Positions 9,110 to 17,355 are shown, numbered from the stretch's first letter. The stretch is DNA of 46,128 nt from Streptosporangiaceae bacterium (GCA_030041195.1 JASHOI010000106.1:1-46128), one strand, 5' to 3'. The notes: generated by a model not told the origin, from the letters alone. A program made the numbers and translations.

Positions 9110-9685
9110 ATGGCGAGCGCCGATCTCCTGCTGCACCCGGTGCGGCTTCGAATCCTGCAGGTATTCCTCGGCGACCGCCCGCTCACCACCACCCAGCTCG
9201 CCGCCGAGCTCGACGACGTGCCCACCGGCAGCCTCTACCGCCACGTCGCGCTCCTCACGAAGGCGGGGGTGCTTCAGGTGGTCGCCGAGCGCCGGGTCCG
9301 CGGCGCGGTCGAGCGCACCTACACGCTCCGGCTCCCCGCCGCGCAGATCGGGCTCGGCGAGGCGGCGGCCATGACCCCGGCCGACCACGCCCAGGCCTTC
9401 ACGGCCTTCGCCGCCGGGCTCCTCGCCGATTTCGACCGCTACCTCGCCGCCGGCAGTCCCGATCCCGTCGGCGACGGCGTCAGCTACCGGAGCACCGCGC
9501 TCTGGCTCACCGACGCCGAGTTCACCGACCTGGTGCGCGAGATCCTCACGATCGTCCAGCCCGGGCTCGCCAACGCCCCCGGCCGGGGACGCCGGCGGCG
9601 GATCCTGGCCAGCGTCACCGTTCCGGGGAACGGAGAAGTAAGCCGGGCCAGCACTCAGACGGAACCCCGGCAAAGGGACTTATGA
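9110..9685 (+). CDS. ArsR-like winged-helix transcriptional regulator
   Basis: 191 residues. An N-terminal ArsR-type winged helix is clear: LLLHPVRLRILQVFLGDRPLTTTQLAAEL, then the recognition segment PTGSLYRHVALLTKAGVLQVV and a wing (VERTYTL). The C-terminal half is a helical domain of the kind found in clade-specific HTH_20 proteins and has no cysteine cluster, so metal sensing is unlikely. TAGGCT at 9098-9103 ends 6 nt before the ATG, suggesting a leaderless transcript. The target is not evident; the divergent lipoprotein gene (start 8952) shares the 157-bp promoter region. Confidence 0.85.
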   Translation: MASADLLLHPVRLRILQVFLGDRPLTTTQLAAELDDVPTGSLYRHVALLTKAGVLQVVAERRVRGAVERTYTLRLPAAQIGLGEAAAMTPADHAQAFTAFAAGLLADFDRYLAAGSPDPVGDGVSYRSTALWLTDAEFTDLVREILTIVQPGLANAPGRGRRRRILASVTVPGNGEVSRASTQTEPRQRDL

Positions 9686-9738
9686 CGTGAAATGCTATTC
9701 GCGCTCATCGTCTTGTTACAGCGCCCGATAATGGCGTA

Positions 9739-10074
9739 ATGGTGGGGAACATCCTTGCTGCCGCGGCTAACGACGGGATTCTGTCGTTAGCCTCGTTGCT
9801 GGTGGTGCTGCTTGTATTGCGGTGGGCCCTGAGCTCACCTGTCTGGAAGATCCCGGACGAGCTGGAGGCCGCGCCCGGCGGGGCGGCGCTGCCGCTGGCC
9901 TCCGCGCGGCCGTATTCTGCGTCGGCCGGGGCGGTGATCCCGCACGCCGCACGGGCCGGTGCTGGCGAGTATGGCGAGGCGGTTGCGGGACGTACCAGCG
10001 GCCTGGCCGGCTCGCCGAGAGTCTCGGGGGGCCCGCCATGGGGCCCCGCCCCCAGGCCACCCGGCCTGCGGTGA
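9739..10074 (+). CDS. Small hypothetical membrane protein
   Basis: 111 residues with one hydrophobic segment near the N-terminus (ILSLASLLVVLLVLRWALS) and a proline/glycine/alanine-rich tail. Support: GATAAT at 9727-9732 lies exactly 6 nt before the ATG (leaderless pattern), and the first 40 codons look like a signal anchor. Against: it lies antisense to the open 3' extension of the EamA gene. I consider at least the N-terminal part real, because the overlapping EamA extension is low-complexity sequence with no family homology that I recognise. Confidence 0.42.
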   Translation: MVGNILAAAANDGILSLASLLVVLLVLRWALSSPVWKIPDELEAAPGGAALPLASARPYSASAGAVIPHAARAGAGEYGEAVAGRTSGLAGSPRVSGGPPWGPAPRPPGLR

Positions 10075-11023
10075 CAGCGGGGATCCTCGCGGCCGACGCG
10101 ACCGACGCGACCGACGGGGCCGGCTGAGCCTGCCGGGCCGGCTCGGCCCGCCGGGCGGTCCCGGCGCGCCGGAGTTGCAGGCTGCTGAGCCCGATGCCGA
10201 TCAGGATCGCCGCGCCGCCGACCGCCTGCGCCGGGCCGACCGGGTCCCGGAACGCCACGGCTCCCAGCACCGCGCCAACGAGCGGCTCGAGGTTGAGGAA
10301 CGCGCCGGCCACGTCCGCCGCCACCCGGCTCTGCGCGTAGGCGAACAGGGTGAACGGCAGCACCGTGCCGCAGAACGCCAGGCCAGCGGCGGCAAGCAGG
10401 CTGCCGGCGCCCGGCGGTGCGGCGGGGGCGCCCTCGCTGACCACCGCGATCGGCAGCACCACGATCGCGGCCGCGAGGAACTGCACCCCGGTCACGGCCA
10501 CCGGGTCGCGGCCGCGCAGCAGCCGGGCCTGCGCGGCGGTGAACCCGGCCGAGATCAGCACCGACCCCAGCACCAGGCCATCGCCGCCGGGCGTCGCCCC
10601 GCCGCCGGTGCCGCTGGCGACGAGCACCACGCCGGCCAGGGACAGGGCGAACCCGGCCCAGGCCACCGGCCTGGCCATGGTGCGCTGCCAAACCGCGGTG
10701 ATGATCGCGATGAGCACCGGCGTGGCGCCGACGATCAGCGCCGCGTGGGTGACGCTGGTGCGCACGATGCCGAGGTTCTGCAACAGCACCGAGCCGCCGT
10801 AGCCCGCACCCCCACTGGCCAGCACCGCGGGGCGGCACACGGCGCGGACCTTGTCCCTGCCCGCAACCAGCAGCAGCACGGTCGCGGCCACGGCGAACCG
10901 CCCGAACGCGAGCCAGGCCGGTGCCAGCCAGCCCAGCGCCAGCTTGGAGAGCGGCACCGTGGTACCCCACAGCACCCCGGCGGCGATGAGCGCGGCGAAG
11001 ACGAGACGACGGTTGTTGGTCAT
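9767..11023 (-). CDS. EamA/DMT-superfamily transporter with unusual C-terminal tail
   Basis: Exporter of the drug/metabolite transporter superfamily. Residues 1-285 hold two EamA halves with about ten hydrophobic segments (from LVFAALIAAGVLWGTTVPLSK to AILIGIGLSSLQL). After that the frame stays open for about 130 more residues of Arg/Pro/Ala-rich sequence, giving 418 residues where the family usually has about 290-310. Either the stop was lost or a real basic tail exists; a candidate gene on the other strand (9739-10074) overlaps it. Start ATG 11023 faces an Lrp/AsnC regulator 70 bp away, a common arrangement for amino-acid exporters, so this gene is probably the Lrp target. Confidence 0.85.
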   Translation of the reverse strand: MTNNRRLVFAALIAAGVLWGTTVPLSKLALGWLAPAWLAFGRFAVAATVLLLVAGRDKVRAVCRPAVLASGGAGYGGSVLLQNLGIVRTSVTHAALIVGATPVLIAIITAVWQRTMARPVAWAGFALSLAGVVLVASGTGGGATPGGDGLVLGSVLISAGFTAAQARLLRGRDPVAVTGVQFLAAAIVVLPIAVVSEGAPAAPPGAGSLLAAAGLAFCGTVLPFTLFAYAQSRVAADVAGAFLNLEPLVGAVLGAVAFRDPVGPAQAVGGAAILIGIGLSSLQLRRAGTARRAEPARQAQPAPSVASVASAARIPAVTAGRVAWGRGPMAGPPRLSASRPGRWYVPQPPRHTRQHRPVRRAGSPPRPTQNTAARRPAAAPPRRARPPARPGSSRQVSSGPTAIQAAPPATRLTTESRR

Positions 11024-11093
11024 GCATCCAGCGTCACCGGCGACTGCATGAAAAACGCCGTTCGGGCAGTTTCGCGATATAAGATTTCGCAGT

Positions 11094-11642
11094 ATGGCGG
11101 TTGAGCTTGATGATGTTGACATAGATCTGCTCGGCGAGCTGCAGGCCGACGCGGACCGGACGAACGTCGAGCTGGCCCGGCTGGTGGGGCTGTCGCCGGC
11201 GGCGACGCTGAACCGGGTCCGCCGGCTCAAGGAGTCGGGCGTCATCCGCGTGATCAGCGCCCAGCTCGACCCGGCGGCGGCCGGATTCCCGCTCCAGCTC
11301 TACGTGGGCGCCACGCTCGGCCGCCACGACGCGCGTGCTACCCGCGTGTTCGAGGACCAGATCCGGGCCATGCCGGAGATCGTCGCCGCGGACAACGTCA
11401 CCGGGGAGATGGACTACCTGCTCACGGTCGTGGCCCGGGACGTGACCGAGCTGCAGCAGGTCCTCGCCGCGCTGGCGACCAGGGGCGGGCAGCGGCTGGT
11501 GACCTACCTGCGCCTGGAAGAGGTCAAGCCACCATCGCAGCTGCCGCTCGAGCCGGTCGTGGCCGAGCCGGGCCACGCGCCGCGGCGCGTCCGCCGGGTC
11601 CCCAGGCCCGGCCGGCAGGCGACAGCCGGCGCCGACGGCTGA
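11094..11642 (+). CDS. Lrp/AsnC family transcriptional regulator
   Basis: 182 residues. The N-terminal HTH (LDDVDIDLLGELQADADRTNVELARLVGLSPAATLNRVRRL) and the C-terminal RAM/ASNC domain (residues about 65-145, with GEMDYLLTVVARD) are complete; a basic Pro/Arg tail of some 35 residues follows, longer than usual. Family members bind amino acids as effectors. The divergent EamA exporter is the likely target. AT-rich TATAAGAT at 11078-11085 shortly before the ATG is a probable -10, leaving at most a few untranslated bases. Confidence 0.9.
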   Translation: MAVELDDVDIDLLGELQADADRTNVELARLVGLSPAATLNRVRRLKESGVIRVISAQLDPAAAGFPLQLYVGATLGRHDARATRVFEDQIRAMPEIVAADNVTGEMDYLLTVVARDVTELQQVLAALATRGGQRLVTYLRLEEVKPPSQLPLEPVVAEPGHAPRRVRRVPRPGRQATAGADG

Positions 11643-11870
11643 GCTAGACCGGGAACTATCCGGGCGCTACCCGCGTGGCCGCCCCGGAAGACCCGGATCG
11701 CCCCGCTATCGTTGGCATGATCCACAGCGGGCCGGGCCGGCCGCAGGTTTCCCCGGAATCCTGGGCCTTCACGAGGAAAGGACGACCGCGTAGCGTCGGG
11801 TCGGGAACGTCCCGCCGCGGGCCGCGGCCAGCCGCCCGGCAGGCGATTCGGCAGGGGACAAAGGGGGGCC

Positions 11871-13457
11871 ATGACTGCCAGCAGCGCCAGCAGTGCCAGC
11901 AGCGCCACCGGGGGCCGTTCGCGGAACCTGATCCTGGCGGCGATGATCTTCGCAGTAGCGATGATCTTCATCGACCAGACGATCGTGTCCATCGCCGTGC
12001 CCAACATCCAGCGGGAACTCGGGCTGACGAGCACCGGCGTGCAGTGGATGGTCAACGCGTACCTGCTGTCGCTCAGCGCGCTGTTCGCGTTCGGCGGCCG
12101 GCTGGCCGACACGATGGGGCACCGCAAGATGGTGACGCTCGGCGTCATCGTGTTCGCCGCGGCCTCGGCGATGTGCGGGCTGACCCCGAAGGGATCGATC
12201 GCCGAAGCCTGGATCGTGATCTTCCGGGTGGTTCAGGGGTTCGGCGGGGCGATCATGTTCCCGGCCGCGCTCGCGATCGTGGTGCAGACCTTTGAGCTGC
12301 GCCAGCGCGGCAAGGCCCTGGCCATGTTCTTCGGGATCGCCGGCGGCCTGACCGCGATCGGCCCGGTCCTCGGCGGTTATCTCACGCAGTGGACCTGGCG
12401 CGCGATCTTCTGGGTGAACATCCCGGTCGCGCTCATCGCGCTGGCGCTGATCTTCATCTCCAAGCCGGTCACCGACCACCGCCCGGCCAGGATCGACTTC
12501 CGCGGCCTGGTCCTGATCGCGGCCGGCGTGGCGCTGAGCGTGTTCGGGTTCCAGCAGTCGTCGATCTGGGGCTGGCACAACCCGCTGATCTGGCTGTCGA
12601 TCGCGGCGGGACTCGCGCTGCTCGTGGTGTTCTACTTCGTCGAGGTCCGCACCGAGTCGCCGCTGATGCGGGTCAGCATCTTCAAGATCCGGCCGTTCCT
12701 GATCGAGAACGCCGTGCTCGGCATCACCAACCTGGTGTTCATCCCGGTGTTCTTCTTCGGCAGTGAGTACGCCCAGATCTCGCTCGGCCAGTCGTCCTCC
12801 CAGGCCGGTATCATCCTGCTGTTCTTCTTCATCGGCTTCGTCATCGCCGCGCAGATCGGCGGGCGGATGCTGGACCGGGCCGGGGCCAAGCGCCCGGTGG
12901 TGATCGGCTGCGTGCTCGGCGCCGTCGGGTTCTGGCTGTGGGCCGGGAAGGTCACCGACCTCAGCTTCGGCGCGCAGCAGTGGTACATCATCCTGTCCGG
13001 CGCCGGCATGGGCTTCATGCTGGGCCCGTCCAGCACCGACGCGGTCAACCGGGCCAGCCGCTTCACCTACGGCGAGGCGACCGGCATCACCCAGACGGTG
13101 CGCAACTACGCGGCGAGCATGGGCCTGGCGATCCTCGGCACGATCCTGGTCACCGAGATGCGCAACCACCTCACCACGTCGCTGACCGCGCTGGGCCTGC
13201 CGCACAGCCGCGCGGCCGCCGAGGCCGCGAGCCTGGCGCAGTCGCACGGCAGCTCGAGCACCAGCGTCGCGTCGATCCCGCACTTCTTCCGGGTCGACTT
13301 CGCCCTGTCCACGCAGACCGTGCTGTACGTGATGGCGGGGATCATGGCGGCCGCGGCGATCGTCGCGATACTCGGCCTGCGCCAGGGAGTGCAGCAGGAC
13401 ATCGGGGCGGCGGTCGAGGCGCCGGCGCAGGAACCGGCAGTCGTCGACGACCCGTGA
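11871..13457 (+). CDS. MFS transporter, DHA2 (EmrB/QacA-like) family
   Basis: 528 residues with 14 predicted membrane segments. The DHA2 signature is visible: IFIDQTIVSIAVPNIQRELG in the first helix, NAYLLSLSALFAFGGRLADTMGHRK (motif A) and GFGGAIMFPAALAIV with the motif C-like GGLTAIGPVLGGYL. Such proteins export drugs or metabolites using proton motive force. A Ser/Ala tandem (SSASSASSA) near the N-terminus comes from an imperfect DNA repeat. It is monocistronic; the gaps on both sides are more than 200 bp. Substrate not predictable. Confidence 0.92.
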   Translation: MTASSASSASSATGGRSRNLILAAMIFAVAMIFIDQTIVSIAVPNIQRELGLTSTGVQWMVNAYLLSLSALFAFGGRLADTMGHRKMVTLGVIVFAAASAMCGLTPKGSIAEAWIVIFRVVQGFGGAIMFPAALAIVVQTFELRQRGKALAMFFGIAGGLTAIGPVLGGYLTQWTWRAIFWVNIPVALIALALIFISKPVTDHRPARIDFRGLVLIAAGVALSVFGFQQSSIWGWHNPLIWLSIAAGLALLVVFYFVEVRTESPLMRVSIFKIRPFLIENAVLGITNLVFIPVFFFGSEYAQISLGQSSSQAGIILLFFFIGFVIAAQIGGRMLDRAGAKRPVVIGCVLGAVGFWLWAGKVTDLSFGAQQWYIILSGAGMGFMLGPSSTDAVNRASRFTYGEATGITQTVRNYAASMGLAILGTILVTEMRNHLTTSLTALGLPHSRAAAEAASLAQSHGSSSTSVASIPHFFRVDFALSTQTVLYVMAGIMAAAAIVAILGLRQGVQQDIGAAVEAPAQEPAVVDDP

Positions 13458-13693
13458 CCGGATAACCGCCCGTTACGCCGTGCCCCGCCGCACCGTGGCC
13501 AGCGCCGCGGCCCTCGGCAACCCTTCAATAGCGGGGCATCCCGGGCCGTTAGGGTCATGAGCACAGCGTCCGCCGTGAAGGCACCCACACCGGCGAATTC
13601 CGCGGCGCCGCGCTGAAAAGCACGCGGGTGGCGAGGGTATAAGCCGACATGCATGCCCAGGAGAAGTCCAATCTTCGATAAGGGAGCGACCTC

Positions 13694-15157
13694 GTGACCG
13701 ACAACCGAGCACCGAAGATCCTTGACCTTCCGATCGGGCTGGATGCGACGGGGGTGCGGAAGGAGTTCGACAGTCTGGGCACGGTGGAGGTGCCGGCTGA
13801 TCATTACTGGGGGGCGCAGACGCAGCGCAGCCTGCAGCATTTCAACATCGGTCATGACCGGATGCCGAAGGAGGTGTATCACGCGTACGGGTATGTGAAG
13901 AAGGCCGCTGCGGTGGTGAACACCGCGGCGGGGCGGCTGCCGGCCTGGAAGGGCGAGCTGATCGAGCGGGTCTGTGATGAGGTGATCAGCGGGAAGCTGG
14001 ATAGCGAGTTCCCGTTGTACGTGTGGCAGACCGGGTCTGGGACGCAGTCGAACATGAACGTGAACGAGGTGATCTCCAACCGGTGTATCCAGCTGGTCGG
14101 CGGGACGCTGGGTTCGCAGGAGCCGGTGCATCCCAACGATCACGTGAACATGGGCCAGTCGTCGAACGACACGTTCCCGACCGCGATGCACATCGCGGCG
14201 TACACGATGGCCACCGTCAAGACGATCCCGGCGCTGGGCCGGCTGCGCGACGCCATCGACGCCAAAGCCAGGCAGTGGGCCGGCGTGGTCAAGATCGGCC
14301 GCACGCACCTGGAGGACGCGACCCCGCTGACCGTGGGCCAGGAATGGTCGGGGTATGCCGGGGCACTGGACGACGCGATCGCCGAGGTGCAGCACGCCAC
14401 CGGCGGGCTGCTGGAGGTGGCGATGGGCGGCACCGCGGTCGGCACCGGGCTGAACGCCCCGCCCGGGTTCGGCGAGCAGGTCGCCGAACAGATCGCGTCC
14501 ATGACCGGCTATCCGTTCGTCACCGCGGCGAACAAGTTCACCGCGCAGGGCACGCTGGACCGGATGGTCCGCGCACACGCCGGGCTCAAGGCCGCGGCGG
14601 TGACCCTGTTCAAGATCGCCAATGACCTGCGCTGGCTCGGCTCCGGGCCGCGCACCGGGATCGAGGAACTGATCTTCCCGGCCAACGAGCCCGGGTCCTC
14701 GATCATGCCGGGCAAGGTCAACCCCACCCAGGCCGAGGCGATGCTGATGGTCGCGATCCAGGTCATCGCCTCCGACGTCGCGGTCACCATGGGCGGCAGC
14801 GAGGGCAACTTCGAGCTCAACGCGTTCCGCCCGATTCTGATCTCCAACTACCTGCACTCCGCGCTGATCATGGCCGACATGTGCGACCACCTGCGCGAGT
14901 ACATGATCGAGGGCACCACGCTCAACCAGAAGAAGCTGACCGAGAACATCGACAACTCGGTGATGATGGTCACCGCACTGTCCCCGGTGATCGGCTACGA
15001 CAAGGCCGCCGCGATCTCCTACTACGCCATCGACCACGACCTCACCCTCAAGCAGGCCGCGCTGGCCAAGGGCGTACCGGAGGAACTGTTCGACAAGGTC
15101 GTCATCCCGATCAACCTCACCCGCCCCGGCACCGCCGACGACCCCTCCACCTCGTGA
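13694..15157 (+). CDS. fumC: Class II fumarate hydratase
   Basis: Interconverts fumarate and L-malate (TCA cycle), iron-independent class II. 487 residues. Hallmarks: WQTGSGTQSNMNVNEVISNR, HPNDHVNMGQSSNDTFPTAM and the flexible catalytic loop GSSIMPGKVNP at residues 334-344. GTG 13694 is preceded by AAGGGAG at good spacing. The first third of the gene uses many G- and T-ending codons whereas the second half is dominated by C-ending codons, a switch inside one gene. An aquaporin gene follows after 10 bp, so the two are probably co-transcribed. Confidence 0.97.
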   Translation: MTDNRAPKILDLPIGLDATGVRKEFDSLGTVEVPADHYWGAQTQRSLQHFNIGHDRMPKEVYHAYGYVKKAAAVVNTAAGRLPAWKGELIERVCDEVISGKLDSEFPLYVWQTGSGTQSNMNVNEVISNRCIQLVGGTLGSQEPVHPNDHVNMGQSSNDTFPTAMHIAAYTMATVKTIPALGRLRDAIDAKARQWAGVVKIGRTHLEDATPLTVGQEWSGYAGALDDAIAEVQHATGGLLEVAMGGTAVGTGLNAPPGFGEQVAEQIASMTGYPFVTAANKFTAQGTLDRMVRAHAGLKAAAVTLFKIANDLRWLGSGPRTGIEELIFPANEPGSSIMPGKVNPTQAEAMLMVAIQVIASDVAVTMGGSEGNFELNAFRPILISNYLHSALIMADMCDHLREYMIEGTTLNQKKLTENIDNSVMMVTALSPVIGYDKAAAISYYAIDHDLTLKQAALAKGVPEELFDKVVIPINLTRPGTADDPSTS

Positions 15158-15167
15158 CGCTCCCGAC

Positions 15168-15998
15168 ATGCAGTCGCTGAAAGGACAGCCGGCGAACGGG
15201 CACGAGATGCCGGTCGGCCGGGCTGCGCTGATCGCGTCGGTGGGCGGCGCTCGCGGCTGGGCCGACTGGACCAATCCCGACCACCGGCTGCGTAGGCTGC
15301 TGGCCGAGTTCATCGGGATGTCCGGGCTGACCTTCGTGCTGTCCGGAGGAGCGGCCGTGCTGGCCCGCTACGGCGGCCACGGCCTGCAGCCCTGGCAGAT
15401 CGTCCTGGTGCTGTCGTTGGTCTCGGCGCTGTGGCTGGTGGTCGCGGTGTACTTCCTGGGCGACATCTCGGCGCACTTCAACCCGGCCACCACCCTGGCG
15501 TTCGCGCTGCGCCGCGACATGGGCTGGGTGATGGCCGGCATCTACTGGGTCGTCCAGTTCGCCGCCGCGATCTGCGGCTCCCTGCTCGCCCGCGCGTTCT
15601 TCGGCCCGGCCGGGCACCTGGCCGCCACCACACCCAAACCCGGCCAGTCCTGGCAGGCCGCCGCGTTCGAGGCGGTGATCACCTTCGGCCTGATCCTCAT
15701 GATCCTGAACCTGGCCAACGGGCCCAAACTCAACGGCCCGTTCGTGCCGCTGGCCGTCGGCGCCTACATCCTGGCCTGGGGCACCATGGGCGGCCCCTAC
15801 GACGGCGCCTCCATGAACCCCGCCCGCAGCTTCGGCCCCGACGTCGCCACCGGGAACCTGTCCACCTGGTGGGTCTACCTCATCGGCCCGCTAGCCGGCG
15901 CCGTCATCGCGGTCGGCGTCGCGTACGTGCTGCGCGGGCCGGCCAAGGTCGAGGAAGCCAGCGCCGCCGAAGGAGAACCGCTGCACCGGGCTTCGTGA
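15168..15998 (+). CDS. Aquaporin (MIP family channel)
   Basis: 276 residues, six membrane segments and two half-helices with NPA boxes at 105-107 (HFNPATTL) and 217-219 (GASMNPARSFGPD); the selectivity-filter arginine (R220) follows the second NPA. Aquaporin-type rather than a classic glycerol facilitator is suggested by MNPARSFGP; in facilitators the second box is usually followed by an Asp-containing RD pair. The 40-residue hydrophilic N-terminus is longer than usual. It lies 10 bp after fumC. Codon use is strongly C-ending, like the 3' half of fumC. It ends 9 bp from the convergent trxA. Confidence 0.92.
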   Translation: MQSLKGQPANGHEMPVGRAALIASVGGARGWADWTNPDHRLRRLLAEFIGMSGLTFVLSGGAAVLARYGGHGLQPWQIVLVLSLVSALWLVVAVYFLGDISAHFNPATTLAFALRRDMGWVMAGIYWVVQFAAAICGSLLARAFFGPAGHLAATTPKPGQSWQAAAFEAVITFGLILMILNLANGPKLNGPFVPLAVGAYILAWGTMGGPYDGASMNPARSFGPDVATGNLSTWWVYLIGPLAGAVIAVGVAYVLRGPAKVEEASAAEGEPLHRAS

Positions 15999-16007
15999 CC
16001 GGACGGG

Positions 16008-16331
16008 TCAGACGTAGTCCCCGAAGTCGCGCAGCAGCGCCGACTTTGGCTTGGCGCCGAGCACCTGCTTGACGACCTCGCCGCCGGAGAAGACGTTCAT
16101 CATCGGCACGGCCATGATCTGGTACTTCAGCGCGGTGACCGGGTTCTCGTCGATGTTGAGCTTGACGACGTCGACCTTGTCGGCGTGCTCCTCGGCGATC
16201 TCCGCGAGCACCGGGGCGACCATGCGGCACGGGCCGCACCACTCGGCCCAGTACTCGACGATGACCGGCTTCGGGTTCTTCAGCACGTCGGCCTCGAAGC
16301 TCTCGTCGGTCACTGCCTTGATCACGGTCAT
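16008..16331 (-). CDS. trxA: Thioredoxin
   Basis: 107 residues, one thioredoxin domain with the canonical active site WCGPC (C32, C35), buried acidic residue region VIVEYWAEW and cis-proline P76 in MAVPMMNVF. Cytoplasmic disulfide reductase. The ATG (16331) overlaps the stop of the MerR-type gene (ATGA), so its synthesis is coupled to that regulator and is presumably controlled by the MerR-type promoter at 16757-16788. That wiring implies induction by a metal or thiol stress; inference. Confidence 0.96.
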   Translation of the reverse strand: MTVIKAVTDESFEADVLKNPKPVIVEYWAEWCGPCRMVAPVLAEIAEEHADKVDVVKLNIDENPVTALKYQIMAVPMMNVFSGGEVVKQVLGAKPKSALLRDFGDYV

Positions 16332-16750
16332 GCCTGTCGTTCCCTTCCGTTGACGTCGCCTCCTGCTCCGCCGACGCGGAGCGCGACGCAGTCGTCGCCG
16401 TCACCGTGCTCGCACACCTGGACCAGACGCCGCAGCTTGCACCGGAGCAGCGCGAGTTCCCTGGCCTGCTCCTCGATCGCCTCGAGCTTGGCCTGCGCGG
16501 CCCGCACGATCTCGTCGGTGGACCGGGCCTCGGCGGGACCCAGCAGTTCCCGGATCTCGCCCAGCGTGAACCCCAGCAGGCGCGCCCGCCGGATGAACGC
16601 CAGCCGCCACCGGTCGGCCTCGGAGTACTCGCGGAACCCGGAGTTCCGGCGCTCGGGCAGCGCCAGCAGCCCGCGCCGCTGATAGAACCGCACGGTCTCG
16701 ACGCCAACCCCTTCGGCGGCGGCGAACTTCCCGATGGTCAGCCCGGCCAT
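16328..16750 (-). CDS. MerR family regulator with C-terminal cysteines
   Basis: 140 residues. MerR winged helix at the N-terminus (LTIGKFAAAEGVGVETVRFYQRRGLL), dimerisation helix (about 75-110) and a C-terminal loop with cysteines C113 and C121 plus C104 in the helix. C113-x7-C121 resembles the C-terminal metal loop of metal-sensing MerR proteins (C-x8-C in mercury MerR), but the cysteine at the start of the dimerisation helix (C82 in mercury MerR) is missing; so mercury sensing is doubtful, and zinc, copper/gold or a thiol switch is possible. The ATG is 6 nt after the -10, consistent with a leaderless mRNA. First gene of a two-gene operon with trxA. Confidence 0.9.
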   Translation of the reverse strand: MAGLTIGKFAAAEGVGVETVRFYQRRGLLALPERRNSGFREYSEADRWRLAFIRRARLLGFTLGEIRELLGPAEARSTDEIVRAAQAKLEAIEEQARELALLRCKLRRLVQVCEHGDGDDCVALRVGGAGGDVNGRERQA

Positions 16751-16756
16751 GACCCC

Positions 16757-16788
16757 AAACTAGCCGCCGTACCGAGGTACGGAGTCAA
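16757..16788 (-). promoter_or_regulatory. MerR-type promoter/operator with 20-bp spacer
   Basis: On the minus strand: -35 TTGACT (16788-16783), 20-bp spacer, -10 TAGTTT (16762-16757), then 6 nt to ATG 16750. The spacer contains the dyad CCGTACC-TC-GGTACGG (16767-16782) directly beside the -35. An over-long 19-20 bp spacer holding a dyad is the hallmark of MerR-activated promoters, where the protein untwists DNA. Autoregulation of merR-trxA is the natural reading. Confidence 0.85.
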
Positions 16789-16879
16789 GCGAGCGACCCG
16801 CCGGTGAGCTTGATTTCTGAAGATCGCTAGGAGGCTGACGTGCGGCACGTGGCCAGCCGCGCCCGGCCGCTGTATTCCA

Positions 16880-16998
16880 TGATCTTGGTGGCTGAGTACC
16901 GCATAGCGGTATTAATCAACCAGGATAATGGAAAAGGCTCGCGTACCAAGATCAAACCTGCGTGTTGATCATGTACGAGGCCCACTTGCGCGCGAGCC
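16880..16998. repeat. Interleaved inverted repeats, possible structured RNA
   Basis: TGATCTTGGT (16880-16889) is complementary to 16945-16954; GGCTCGCG (16936-16943) is complementary to 16991-16998; TACCGC-ATA-GCGGTA lies at 16897-16911 inside the first pair. Two copies of GGATCTT follow around 17002-17020. The segment is more AT-rich than its surroundings. It could encode a small RNA or be an operator array; strand unknown. Confidence 0.45.
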
Positions 16999-17063
16999 TC
17001 CTGGATCTTTTGGATCTTGAACGCTGCGGGCGGCAGGGGTTACCGCGGGCGAGGGCGCGCCTA

Positions 17064-17153
17064 CTCTGCGATGTTCATCCCTCGGCTCGGCGATGTTCAT
17101 CCCTTGGCTCGGCGATGCTCATGCCCTCGGCTCGGCGATGCTCATGCCCTCGG
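17064..17153. repeat. Four tandem 22-23 bp repeats
   Basis: Units at 17064-17085, 17086-17107, 17108-17130 and 17131-17153, core CTCGGCGATGYTCATSCC. The first two units contain GATGTTCATCC and the last two GATGCTCATGCC, so the array looks like two successive duplications. A fifth partial unit starts at 17154. Non-coding location upstream of the TetR gene. Confidence 0.85.
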
Positions 17154-17355
17154 CTTCTGCCGGGCATCCCCCGCGACGCCGTGGGGCAGCCGCCACGCCG
17201 TCTCGATCATCGGCGACGCAGCGGAGCGCCCAGCCCATCGCTGATTTGAGCATTTGCTTTGATAGTCTGATCGACAGGTGCCGGGCGGGCAAGCCGCTGG
17301 GCCGCCCGCCAGCAGGCGTGGCACGACCCGGTCGCGTGATAACGGCGGAGGCGGG

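Larger units (their letters stand above)
16751..17355. other. 605-bp intergenic region with repeats
   Basis: No convincing gene. It holds the MerR-type promoter at the left, nested inverted repeats at 16880-16998, four tandem 22-23 bp units at 17064-17153, and the TetR gene promoter at the right (TTTGATAGTCTGATC near 17260-17275). Open frames across the tandem repeat translate to Arg/Ser/Pro-rich noise. Confidence 0.7.

Noticed and set aside
13106..15313. 735-residue minus-strand open frame opposite fumC
   Set aside because: No domain, biased composition, fully explained as the shadow of fumC, which has complete catalytic motifs.
16962..17249. 95-residue open frame over the tandem repeats
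   Set aside because: Translation is Arg/Ser/Pro-rich with no start signal; the repeat period of 22-23 bp is not a multiple of three.
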